Shown here in pieces: positions 48,704 through 56,748 of a stretch of 64,000 nucleotides of DNA (positions are counted from its first letter, which is position 1; every line of letters begins with the position of its first letter). The DNA comes from JBBROS01 sp965213845 (GTDB taxonomy: Bacteria > Pseudomonadota > Alphaproteobacteria > Acetobacterales > Acetobacteraceae), in NCBI GenBank assembly GCA_965213845.1, contig CBDCAI010000004.1, forward strand, positions 1,888,609 through 1,952,608, read 5' to 3'. The notes beneath the pieces are model-generated. The model was not told where the DNA came from. It did no database searches and saw only the letters and a list, made by a program, of their open reading frames with translations. Made by a program: the position numbers and the translations under genes.

Positions 48704-49630
48704 ATGGCCCGGGCACTCGTCTTCGCGCATTACGACAAGCATGGGATCGTCGACGACCACGTCCTCTATTCCCTCGCGGTCTACCGGCAGTATTTCCAGG
48801 TCGTGCACTTCGTCACCACGTCGGTGTTGGACCCGGTGCAGATGGCGCGGGTTGCGGGCCTGGTCGACCGTGTCGTGGTGCGTGCCAACATCGGTTACGA
48901 CTTCATGAGCTGGCGGGTCGGGTTCGAGTGTCTGCCCCATCATCTTCATTTCGACGAGATCGTCTTCGCCAATGACAGCTGCTATGGCCCGGTCTCGGAC
49001 ATGGGCGCGTTCTGGCAGCGCGTCGGAGCGCTCGATGCAGACCTTTGGGGGGCGTCGATGAACCACCAGTTCCGCCCGCACGTGCAGTCGTTCTTCATGG
49101 GATTCGGCCGCCGGCTGATCGCTTCGGGCTTTGCCCGCCGTTTCTGGCAAGGCGTCGAGGTCATCCCGGACAAGCTGCAGCTGATCTTCGCCTATGAGGT
49201 CGGTCTGTCGGCCCGGGTCGAGGAGGAGGGCTTCCGCATCGGCGGGGTCGCGGCCCTGCCCAAGATCGGCAAGCCGCTGCGCAAGCGTCTGATCGCGGAC
49301 AACGCCCCGCCGCACCAGGCCTCGCCCGAGGACGCGGCGCTGGCGGGCAAGGCGAGCGCCTACATCAGGGCCGAGCAGTTCCTGAACCCCGTCCATCTCG
49401 GCTGGGCCGAGGCGCTGCGGCTGGGTCTGCCGTTCGTGAAAGTGGAGCTGCTGCGCGACAACCCGCTGCATGCCAACCTGCAGCGGGTGCATGCCACGCT
49501 GAAGCGGGAGACGCGGTACGACCTGCAGCTCATTGCCCGGCATCTGGCCCGGACGGCCGGCGCGGGCTCGTTCCCGCTGGCCCAGGCGCATGGCGGCATG
49601 CGCCGGATCGAGACCCCCGCCGCCGCGTGA
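48704..49630 (+). CDS. Rhamnan synthesis protein F (RgpF)-like
   Basis: 308 residues. Diagnostic stretches are VFAHYDKHGIVDDHVLYSL, VRANIGYDFMSWRVGFE, FANDSCYGPV and DLWGASMNHQFRPHVQSFFM, the core of RgpF/DUF616-like rhamnosyl or glucosyl transferases that build polyrhamnose chains. An RgpF domain alone (without fused GT2) is usual in proteobacteria. Third gene of the glycan operon, after a 68-base gap. Confidence 0.88.
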   Translation: MARALVFAHYDKHGIVDDHVLYSLAVYRQYFQVVHFVTTSVLDPVQMARVAGLVDRVVVRANIGYDFMSWRVGFECLPHHLHFDEIVFANDSCYGPVSDMGAFWQRVGALDADLWGASMNHQFRPHVQSFFMGFGRRLIASGFARRFWQGVEVIPDKLQLIFAYEVGLSARVEEEGFRIGGVAALPKIGKPLRKRLIADNAPPHQASPEDAALAGKASAYIRAEQFLNPVHLGWAEALRLGLPFVKVELLRDNPLHANLQRVHATLKRETRYDLQLIARHLARTAGAGSFPLAQAHGGMRRIETPAAA

Positions 49631-49639
49631 CGTGCCGGG

Positions 49640-50260
49640 CTATTCCGTGCCCCAACGCCGTTCGCGGAAGACGTCGATCCTGTCGCGCTTCCGCCGGGCG
49701 GGGCGGTGCAAGGCAAGCCAGGCTTCCAGCCGCGCCAGGACCTCCCGCGTGACCAGGACCAGGTTCTCCTGCAGCATGTCCTGCAGCGGGTAGAACCGGA
49801 CATTCTGCAGCTCGTCCGAGTCCCGGGCCTGCCCGGAGACGGCTTCGGCCGCCACGATCAGGAAGCGCGCGTTGAATCGGACCGGGGACTGGGGTGGGGT
49901 GACGGCGCGGCAGAGGTAGTCGAGGTCGTGCAGATGCGGTGGGGCGCCGAGCGTCAGCCCCGTTTCCTCGAAGAGCTCGCGCGCGGCGGCGGCGGCGATG
50001 GCGCGGGCCAGGGGCGGGCGGGCCGACCGTTGCAGCAGCGCCATCACGTCGGGCCGCGGTTCGGATGCCGCGATGCTGCTGCGGTCCACGGGATCGACGG
50101 CGCCCCCGGGGAACACCAGCCGGTTGGGCATGAAGCGGTGCCCGGCGCCGCGCACGCCCATGAGGACCTCGGGCCCTGCAGCGCCGTCCCGCACCACGAG
50201 GAGGCTGGCGGCATGGCGGGCGAAGACGGGGCGGCGACGTTCGGTCTCGTCTAACAACAA
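49640..50260 (-). CDS. NUDIX hydrolase
   Basis: 206 residues starting at TTG 50260 (a second TTG follows); no ATG or GTG fits better before the homology start SLLVVRDG. The Nudix box is spread as GGAVDPVDRSS and AARELFEETGLTLG, giving the REx2EExG core. The long insert between the glycine pair and the helix is typical of the CoA-pyrophosphatase/NUDT19-like subfamily, which also has the DxLTPPxxPxRFxxRFL-like stretch seen here as VTPPQSPVRFNARFL. Substrate probably a CoA or nucleotide diphosphate. Converges with the RgpF-like gene. Confidence 0.88.
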   Translation of the reverse strand: MLLDETERRRPVFARHAASLLVVRDGAAGPEVLMGVRGAGHRFMPNRLVFPGGAVDPVDRSSIAASEPRPDVMALLQRSARPPLARAIAAAAARELFEETGLTLGAPPHLHDLDYLCRAVTPPQSPVRFNARFLIVAAEAVSGQARDSDELQNVRFYPLQDMLQENLVLVTREVLARLEAWLALHRPARRKRDRIDVFRERRWGTE

Positions 50261-50413
50261 CCCGTGTCCCCGCCGTGATCGGTGTCGCGGCCTGCATCCG
50301 GCCAGTCAGACCGGTCGTAGTTGAAGTATCGAAGGCGCCGGCCGGGACCGGCGACGCCCTCGGGGCTCACAAACCGGCGCCATCCTGCGACGGCAACAAC
50401 ACTAGGAGACGCC

Positions 50414-50974
50414 ATGAATACCCACTTTCGGAGCGCTGTGCTCGCGCTGACCTTCGCCTGCGCCGTCCCCGCCTTCGTGACGCCTGCCGCTGCACAGGTG
50501 ACGGTCGGCGGCGCGCCGATGTATGCCACTAAGGACATCATCGACAATGCGGTCAACTCAAAAGACCACACGACCCTCGTGGCCGCGGTAAAGGCGGCCG
50601 GCCTGGTCGACACGCTGAAGGGCAAGGGCCCGTTCACCGTGTTCGCGCCCACGAACGAGGCGTTCGCGGCGCTGCCCGCCGGCACGGTCGACACGCTGCT
50701 GAAGCCCGAGAACAAGCCGACGCTGACCAAGGTGCTGACCTATCACGTGGTGTCGGGCAAGTATGACGCGGCGGCGCTGAAGAAGCTGGTGATGACCGGC
50801 AAGGGCAAGGGCACGCTGAAGACGGTGGAAGGCGCGACGCTGACGTTCACCATGATCGGCGACGTGCTGACGGTGTCGGACAGCAAGGGCACGATGTCGC
50901 ATGTCACGATCGCCGACGTGCTGCAGAGCAACGGCGTGATCCACGTGGTGGACAAGGTGCTGCTGCCTGCGTGA
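50414..50974 (+). CDS. Secreted fasciclin (FAS1) domain protein
   Basis: 186 residues from ATG 50414, which has AGGAG upstream. The signal peptide (MNTHFRSAVLALTFACAVPA, cleavage at AAAQ) is followed by one FAS1 domain with H1/H2 motifs: FTVFAPTNEAFAALPAGTVD and NGVIHVVDKVLLP, and YHVVSGKYDAAAL between. FAS1 proteins mediate adhesion in the periplasm or outside the cell. Immediately downstream are an ECF sigma factor and its anti-sigma factor, an arrangement repeated in proteobacteria that suggests stress-linked expression. Confidence 0.95.
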   Translation: MNTHFRSAVLALTFACAVPAFVTPAAAQVTVGGAPMYATKDIIDNAVNSKDHTTLVAAVKAAGLVDTLKGKGPFTVFAPTNEAFAALPAGTVDTLLKPENKPTLTKVLTYHVVSGKYDAAALKKLVMTGKGKGTLKTVEGATLTFTMIGDVLTVSDSKGTMSHVTIADVLQSNGVIHVVDKVLLPA

Positions 50975-50999
50975 TGCGCGACCCTGGACTTACGACCCC

Positions 51000-51029
51000 G
51001 GGGGCCGGCGGCGGCCGGCCCCCCCCTTC
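51000..51029 (+). terminator. Terminator hairpin after the fasciclin gene
   Basis: A perfect 10-bp stem GGGGGCCGGC / GCCGGCCCCC with GGCG loop is followed by CCCTTCTT. It separates the fasciclin transcript from the sigma-factor gene 36 bases on. Confidence 0.75.
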
Positions 51030-51064
51030 TTGATCCAGATCAGGCTGGCCGCCATAACCTTCCC

Positions 51065-51637
51065 ATGACACCCGCCAGACCGCCTGACCCGGCTTCGCAC
51101 GACGAGGTTGCCATGCTCCTGGCCCAGTGTGCACAATCCGACGGCGCTGCCTTCCGTCGGCTTTACGACCAGCAGTCTCCGTTGCTGTATGGCGTCGCCT
51201 TGCGCATCACGCGGGACGCGGCGCTGGCGTCGGACGCGGTGCACGACGCGATGCTGCAGGTCTGGCGCAATGCCGCCCGCTTCGATCCGGAGCGGGGCAA
51301 TGCGCGCGCCTGGCTGGTGAGCCTCGTGCGCTACCGTGCCCTCGATTCGATCGGCCGCACGAAGCGGGAGGTGCTGGGCTCCGAGATGCCGGAGCCGGTG
51401 GACCCGGAGCCGCTGGCGCTGGAGCGCCTGCAGACCTCCCGCGACGGCGCGGCGCTGCATCGCTGCCTGCAAGGGGTGGAGCCGGCGCGGCGCATGCTGG
51501 TCGTGCTCGCTTTCGTGGAGGGCCTGACGCATTCGGAGGTGGCGGCCCGCGTGCGGCAGCCGCTCGGCACGGTGAAGTCCAGCATCCGGCGGGCGCTGAT
51601 GGCGCTGAAGACCTGCCTTGCGGAGGACATCGCATGA
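51065..51637 (+). CDS. ECF-type RNA polymerase sigma factor (SigK-like)
   Basis: 190 residues. Region 2 is LYDQQSPLLYGVALRITRD followed by AHDAMLQVWRNAARFDPERG-like DAVHDAMLQVWRNAARFDPE; region 4 is LAFVEGLTHSEVAARVRQPL with the recognition helix LGTVKSSIRRALMALK. The stop overlaps the anti-sigma start as ATGA, so the pair is translationally coupled. This type responds to envelope or oxidative stress after release by its anti-sigma factor. Confidence 0.95.
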   Translation: MTPARPPDPASHDEVAMLLAQCAQSDGAAFRRLYDQQSPLLYGVALRITRDAALASDAVHDAMLQVWRNAARFDPERGNARAWLVSLVRYRALDSIGRTKREVLGSEMPEPVDPEPLALERLQTSRDGAALHRCLQGVEPARRMLVVLAFVEGLTHSEVAARVRQPLGTVKSSIRRALMALKTCLAEDIA

Positions 51638-52377
51638 CCGACTCTCCGCCGATCGAGCCCCCGCCCATCGACCCGGCCGACGAGCCCGACCTGCAGGCCG
51701 CGGAGTACGTCCTGGGGGCGCTGCCGCCGCACCAGGCGCGCGCGCTGGAGGCGCTGGCGTTGAACGACCCGGCGGTTGCGGCCAGCATCGCCGCCTGGGA
51801 GCGGCGCCTGGCTCCCTTGGCCGACCTGGCGGTGCCGACGCCTCCCCCGCTGCTACTGTGGCGCCGCCTGGCCTTGGCGACCGGGATCGACAGCGTAATC
51901 CAGCCGCCGGTCCCGTCCAGAGCGGGGCCGTCCGGGGCGGGGCGGCGCGGTGCGTGGCGCAGCGCCGGCCTGTGGCGGGCGACGACCGCGGGCGCCATGG
52001 CGATCGCGGCCGGGCTGGCCTTTTTGTTGTTCACCGCGCCGGTCCGTGGGCCGGAGCCGCTGATCGCGGCGTTGTCGCCCTATGGCGGCCCGGGTGCCAC
52101 CTTCCTGGTGCGGGTGGGCGCGGATGGGGCGGCGACGGTGGTTGCGGTTGGCGATACGGCGGTGCCGCAGGGCAAGTCGCTCGAGCTGTGGGCGCTGACG
52201 GCCGGGGCGACGGCACCGGTCAGCATGGGGCTGCTGCCCGAACGCGGGCGGGCGCAACTGACGGTGCCGGCGCAGGCGGGCACGCAGCTGCTGGTCAGCC
52301 AGGAGCCGGTCGGCGGCTCGGTGTCCAAGCAGCCGACGGGCCCTGTGGTGTTTGCCGGGAAGCTGACGGGGATTTAA
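51634..52377 (+). CDS. Membrane anti-sigma factor (RskA/ChrR-like)
   Basis: 247 residues. The N-terminal ASD-like helices (LQAAEYVLGALPPHQARALE, VAASIAAWERRLAPLADL) bind the sigma factor. One membrane segment, TTAGAMAIAAGLAFLLFTAP, separates them from a periplasmic anti-sigma-K domain (about residues 135-247) that includes GATFLVRVGADGAATVVAVG and GKSLELWALTAG. The pair senses an envelope signal through the outer domain. No partner protease gene is nearby. Confidence 0.93.
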   Translation: MTDSPPIEPPPIDPADEPDLQAAEYVLGALPPHQARALEALALNDPAVAASIAAWERRLAPLADLAVPTPPPLLLWRRLALATGIDSVIQPPVPSRAGPSGAGRRGAWRSAGLWRATTAGAMAIAAGLAFLLFTAPVRGPEPLIAALSPYGGPGATFLVRVGADGAATVVAVGDTAVPQGKSLELWALTAGATAPVSMGLLPERGRAQLTVPAQAGTQLLVSQEPVGGSVSKQPTGPVVFAGKLTGI

Positions 52378-52567
52378 GTCCGCTGCAGCCGACGAGGGGG
52401 CGTCAGGCGACGACAGGCATGAAGGCGGTCGGCCTCAGGCGTGCTTATGGTTCGTCGATCCGGTGAGTTAAGCTTTCTATCGTGTCGCGCCATGGATTCC
52501 CGGGACAAAGGCCGGGGATGACGACCTTGGCGGGATGCCTTCAAGGTCCGAGGTTTTCAGCACGCTG

Positions 52568-53884
52568 CTAGGGGCGACCGTCCGCGACGGCGCAGGCGCC
52601 GGCCATGCGGCACAGCAATGCGGGGGCGGTTCCGGCGATCGCGGCGACCCGGGCGACGTCGCCGGGGTGGGCCTGCTCCCAGGCGGCGATAGCGTCCAGC
52701 TTGCGCGCGTTGCTGCCGGCGGCGGTGGCCGAGGTCAGGGGGGCGCCGAAGTCGGGTGGGGCGTCCGGCCGGCCCTCGATCCTGGCGGCGATCAGGCTGC
52801 CGAGGGCGGGCCGGAAATGTGCGGTGTCCCAGAACCAGCGCAGCGGCGCGGTGTCGTCGCCGGGCGGCAGCGCCTCCGTGGTGTAGGGTGACGGGGCCTG
52901 GAAGTCCCAGAGCGTGACATGGCCGGACGTCTGGGGGCGGGCGGCTTCGGCGTCGACCAGGGCCGCGATCGCGGTCCGCCAGGCCAGGACGTTCGGGAAG
53001 AGGCCGAGCTGGCGTTGCAGCTCGTCCTGCTCGATGTAGGTGGGGACCAGCACCAGCGCGACGTCGGCGCCCCCGGCCCGGGCTGTGCGGATCATTCGGG
53101 TGACCGCCGTGAACGGCCAGTCTGGCTGCCGCTGCCACCACAGCAGGCGCGGCGCCATGTTGAGGGTCTTGCTGTCCATGATCCCGCGGGCACCGGCGAG
53201 CGCGGTCGCGGTGTCGAGGGACCGCCTGATCTCGAAGCCGCTTCGCGTCAGCTCGTTGGTGCCCGCCCGCGATTGACCTGCGATGGTCCGCAGGCTGGCC
53301 CGGATGCTCTCCATCGACAGCACGGCGGAGAACAGGTCCGCGGCATGGGTGGCCCGGTAGGCTGGGTTCGGCGCGCCCTCGGCATCGACCGGCATGCGCC
53401 GGGCCAGCAGGAGGTCGCTCTCATGCAGCTTGTCCTCGTCCGGCCCAGGGACGAAGCGGACGACGTCCTCGTAGGACAGCAACACGACGACCAGTGCCGG
53501 GTGCGCGACGGCCATGGCGTCGCGCAGCACGTGCTGCTGGAGCGGGGGATTGGCGCCATCGATGCCGAGGTTGAAGACGGGGCGATGCTCCGGGCGCCAG
53601 GCGGGGCTGTCGGGGTCGATGCCGACGTTGGCGATGGAGCTGCCGATCACGATGGTGCGGGGTCGGGCGCGGGCCAGGCTGTTCGTCTTGGCCAGCCGCT
53701 GCTGGTCCGGTGCGACGATCTTGTGCGCTGTCAGCCCGGGCAGCAGGGGGGCGCCGAAGATGCCATAGGCGTCCACGGCGACGTTGAAGGCCATGACGGC
53801 GCCGGCGAGCAGGACGACGGAGATCAGCAGGCGCCGGAGATAGGCGGCGTGGGCCGGCCTGGTGGCATCGGCTGCGGGCGGCAT
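52568..53884 (-). CDS. Membrane-anchored SGNH-like protein, unknown function
   Basis: 438 residues. One N-terminal membrane anchor (LLISVVLLAGAVMAFNVAVD) precedes a periplasmic domain. TIVIGSSIANVGIDP resembles the block I GDSx/GSSx of SGNH hydrolases such as AlgX/DltD-like acyltransferase partners, FNLGIDGANPPLQQ fits block II, and FWDTAHFRPALG supplies a late DxxH pair. I infer a glycan O-acyl transfer or esterase function, not shown. It is the last gene of the seven-gene operon; its ATG shares a base with the upstream stop (TGATG). Confidence 0.65.
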   Translation of the reverse strand: MPPAADATRPAHAAYLRRLLISVVLLAGAVMAFNVAVDAYGIFGAPLLPGLTAHKIVAPDQQRLAKTNSLARARPRTIVIGSSIANVGIDPDSPAWRPEHRPVFNLGIDGANPPLQQHVLRDAMAVAHPALVVVLLSYEDVVRFVPGPDEDKLHESDLLLARRMPVDAEGAPNPAYRATHAADLFSAVLSMESIRASLRTIAGQSRAGTNELTRSGFEIRRSLDTATALAGARGIMDSKTLNMAPRLLWWQRQPDWPFTAVTRMIRTARAGGADVALVLVPTYIEQDELQRQLGLFPNVLAWRTAIAALVDAEAARPQTSGHVTLWDFQAPSPYTTEALPPGDDTAPLRWFWDTAHFRPALGSLIAARIEGRPDAPPDFGAPLTSATAAGSNARKLDAIAAWEQAHPGDVARVAAIAGTAPALLCRMAGACAVADGRP

Positions 53885-55509
53885 CAGGGGCGCGGTCCGG
53901 CCGTCGACAGTGGCGGCGCACCGCCGGCGGGCTTGGGGCAGGGGGTGAACAGTTCGTAGGGGCCGGCGCGCATGGCGGCGCAGAAGTCCCGTGCGAGGAC
54001 CTGGAGCGGCTCCTCCGAGCCGCGGAGGCGGCCGGCATTGTCCTCGGACCAGGTGTCGTAGGCATTGTCGAGGATGACGAAGTCAGCGCGGGCGAGGTCG
54101 GGCGCCATGCGGCCGCCGGGGCGGTTCGCGACGGCGGTGGCGACCTCGATGTAGTAGGCCGCGGGCTGCAGCTTGGGGAAGAGGTGGTAGAGGTAGGAGT
54201 CGTTGTAGTTGGGGCGTGCGAGGTCGCGCGGGCCCACGAACAGACGCTGCCCGGGCGTGCTGCGGCGTTCCACCGCGTCGACGATGGACTGCAGGTCGGA
54301 GGGTGAGCGCCGGACCTGGAGGGTGCGGCCTTCGTTGGAGACGCAGCCTTCGCAGGCGTAGGCGGCGCGGACGGCATCCTGCAGGTGGCCGAGCGACCAG
54401 ATCAGCATAAGGGCGAGGCCGGCCCCGGCGGTGACGCCGATGCCGGTGCGGACCAGGCGGGGGCCGGCCAGCAGGCGGCGCACGCGGGTCTCGACGTGCC
54501 CGCCCCATGCGGCGTCGGCGTGCAGCAGGGCCAGCAGCATCAGGGGCACGGTCAGGCAGCCGACATAGGCCAGGTGCCAGCGGTCGGCGCGGGACAGCGC
54601 CTGGGGCAGCACGCCCAGGCACAGGCCGGCGATGGCGATCGGGACGCGGCCGGCCGGCAGGGCGCGGCGGAGGGCGAGCAGGGCCACGATGACGGCCGGC
54701 AGGACGCAGCTTCCGGCGACGAGCCACAGCAGCGGGCTGGCGGGGTTGAGCGGCAGGCGCCGGGTCGGCCCGGCCCGCAGCACGTCCCAGAGCAGGTTGT
54801 CGAAGAACAGCCCGGGCGTGACGACGACCATGTGGACCAGCAGCGGCGACAGCGCGGCCAAGGCGCCGAGCGCGAACCAGCCGACCCGGCGCGGCGAAAG
54901 GCCCAGCAGCGGCAGGGTCATGAGGGCCAGCGGGACGACCATGTCCTGCCGATAGAGCAGCGCGAAGCCGGCCAGGATGCCGCCGCCCGCCCAATGCACG
55001 GGCCGGTCGCTTCCCCGGGCGGCCCCCCGGGCCATCAGCACGAGCGACCAGAGCACGAGCGCGATGGCGCCGAACCACGAGAAGGCGCCGATGGCGTCGC
55101 CGAAGAGTTGCAGCAGCACGCTGGTGAAGGCGGCGATCCCGAGCGCGACCGCCGTCGTGCGCCGTGCCGTGCCTCGGGCCCCCTGGTCCGTGCTTTGGGC
55201 GGCGGTCTGGACCGTCAGCGTGAACAGGCCGCCGGCGATGGCGGCGACGTAGGCGAAGCCGACGATGCGCTCCACGACGATGCCCGGGCCGAACAGGCCG
55301 GTGACGCCGGCGAGGAACCAGTAATTTCCGGGCGTATAGAGGCTGCAGAAGTCGAGGTTGGGCCGCAGACCGTGCAGGATCAGGGCGGGGTAGACGAGGA
55401 CGATCCCCTCGTCGAGCGGGACGACCGGGCCGAAGAACTTCCAGCCGAGCAGCAGGGCGGTCATGAGGGTGCAGGCCAGGAGGCCGATCGCGTATCGTCC
55501 GGGGGTCAT
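53884..55509 (-). CDS. GT-C-like polytopic membrane protein
   Basis: 541 residues from ATG 55509 (overlaps the methyltransferase stop). About 12 membrane segments followed by a soluble periplasmic end (from about 410: SDLQSIVDAVERRSTPGQRL, NYNDSYLYHLFPKLQPAAYY). The first outer loop holds the acidic motif VVPLDEGIVLVYPALILHG and LYTPGNYWFLAGV, as in GT39/GT83-type transferases that use polyprenyl-phosphate sugars. That would fit the GtrA and GtrB-like genes upstream, which supply such donors. Donor and acceptor not assignable. Confidence 0.72.
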   Translation of the reverse strand: MTPGRYAIGLLACTLMTALLLGWKFFGPVVPLDEGIVLVYPALILHGLRPNLDFCSLYTPGNYWFLAGVTGLFGPGIVVERIVGFAYVAAIAGGLFTLTVQTAAQSTDQGARGTARRTTAVALGIAAFTSVLLQLFGDAIGAFSWFGAIALVLWSLVLMARGAARGSDRPVHWAGGGILAGFALLYRQDMVVPLALMTLPLLGLSPRRVGWFALGALAALSPLLVHMVVVTPGLFFDNLLWDVLRAGPTRRLPLNPASPLLWLVAGSCVLPAVIVALLALRRALPAGRVPIAIAGLCLGVLPQALSRADRWHLAYVGCLTVPLMLLALLHADAAWGGHVETRVRRLLAGPRLVRTGIGVTAGAGLALMLIWSLGHLQDAVRAAYACEGCVSNEGRTLQVRRSPSDLQSIVDAVERRSTPGQRLFVGPRDLARPNYNDSYLYHLFPKLQPAAYYIEVATAVANRPGGRMAPDLARADFVILDNAYDTWSEDNAGRLRGSEEPLQVLARDFCAAMRAGPYELFTPCPKPAGGAPPLSTAGPRP

Positions 55510-56294
55510 GGATGCCGGGCTGTTACGGTGTAGCCGAGGCAGTCGTCGCCCCAGTCGGATGCCATGGTGAGGTTGGCGACGAGGGAGAGCAGGCCGACCA
55601 GCGGCAGCAGCAGCGCGCCGGCCATGCGCCGGGCGATGCCGGGGGGCCGGGCGTCGGAGCCGAACAGCAGCATCAGCGGCAGGGCCATCGCCTTGTAGCA
55701 GGCGACGGTCAGGGGGTTGCCGCGCGCCAAGACGCGGACGTCGACGAAGCCGGACGCGGTCAGCAGCATGTTCAGGCTGGACGGGGTGTAGCGCCAGAAG
55801 TCGTGCGGGATGAAGTGCCAGCGGGCCGCGAAGGGGACAGTGAGGAGCAGGCGACCGCCGGGGCGCAGGCAGGCGAAGATGCGGTCCAGGAAGGGTGCGG
55901 GCCGGTCGACATGCTCCAGCACCTCGGTGCAGAGCGCCGTGTCGACCGAAGCGTCGGCGACGCCCCAGTCCTCGCCCTCGAAGTAATGCGTGTCCGGCAC
56001 CGCGTAGCCGAACTTCGCCTTGGCCTCCTGCGTGTCGATCCCGCGGTAGGTGACGGTGGCGGGCACCAGGACGCGGTAGACCTGGGCGCCGCAGCCGATG
56101 TCGAGCAGCACGCCACGGGACTGTGCCAGCTCCGGCTGCAGGTCGCGCCAGGCGGAGCCGGCCTGCAGGTCGAGGAAGCGGCGCAGGCGGTTTTCCAGGC
56201 GGTTCAGCGGGGTGGTGTCGGGTTTGAACAGCGGCGGCCGGAAGTCTTCGGCTGCGCTGTGGACCAGGTTGCGCCGGGGGGTGGCGGCGGTCAT
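55506..56294 (-). CDS. Class I SAM-dependent methyltransferase
   Basis: 262 residues from ATG 56294 (ATGA overlap with GtrA). The SAM-binding motif VLLDIGCGAQVYRVL, the acidic VTYRGIDTQEAK strand end, VDTALCTEVLEHVDRPAPFL and LRPGGRLLLTVPF are typical of type 11 methyltransferases. A hydrophobic C-terminal stretch (ALLLPLVGLLSLVANLTMAS) suggests a membrane-associated substrate. Probable role: methylating a sugar or lipid intermediate in the operon's glycan pathway. Confidence 0.92.
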   Translation of the reverse strand: MTAATPRRNLVHSAAEDFRPPLFKPDTTPLNRLENRLRRFLDLQAGSAWRDLQPELAQSRGVLLDIGCGAQVYRVLVPATVTYRGIDTQEAKAKFGYAVPDTHYFEGEDWGVADASVDTALCTEVLEHVDRPAPFLDRIFACLRPGGRLLLTVPFAARWHFIPHDFWRYTPSSLNMLLTASGFVDVRVLARGNPLTVACYKAMALPLMLLFGSDARPPGIARRMAGALLLPLVGLLSLVANLTMASDWGDDCLGYTVTARHP

Positions 56295-56743
56295 GCCGTG
56301 CCGCCGCGGAGGAAGACGAAGCGCCGCTGGCCCATGAAAGAGAGGGCGGCCACGGGCAGGGCCAGAAGGGCCTGGGCGGTGAGCGCCGATGCGCCCAGGC
56401 GCTCCAGCGCATGCAGTGCCAGGACATTCAGCGCCAGCACGACGGCATAGACGGCAACGAAGCGGAGCGGGCGCCCGGCGACGCCGAACACCAGGTGGCG
56501 CGCGGTCTGGAAGTTGAAGGCGACGCCGGCGAGGGTGGCTGCGGCCAGGGCGACGCCGGGCCAGACCCCCAGCAGCACGAGTGCCGCGAAGGCGGCATAG
56601 CCGAACAGCGTGTTCAGCAGCCCGACCAGGCCGAAGCGGACCAGCAGGGCCAGTTGCCTCGCGCGGGCGGGCCCGACCTGGCGCGACCATGGCAGGCGCG
56701 ACGGGGAGCGGGGGCGGTCAGGACTCAAGGTTTCGGCAGGCAC
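56291..56743 (-). CDS. GtrA family flippase-like protein
   Basis: 150 residues from GTG 56743, chosen because it lies 5 bases after the upstream stop and gives a normal GtrA length. Four membrane segments; the family N-terminus LVRFGLVGLLNTLFGYAAFA and the FNFQTARHLVF and GQRRFVFL motifs are present. GtrA moves polyprenyl-phosphate-linked sugars across the inner membrane. It directly follows the epimerase-GtrB fusion, the enzyme that would make such lipid-linked sugars. Confidence 0.9.
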   Translation of the reverse strand: MPAETLSPDRPRSPSRLPWSRQVGPARARQLALLVRFGLVGLLNTLFGYAAFAALVLLGVWPGVALAAATLAGVAFNFQTARHLVFGVAGRPLRFVAVYAVVLALNVLALHALERLGASALTAQALLALPVAALSFMGQRRFVFLRGGTA

Positions 56744-56748
56744 GGCGC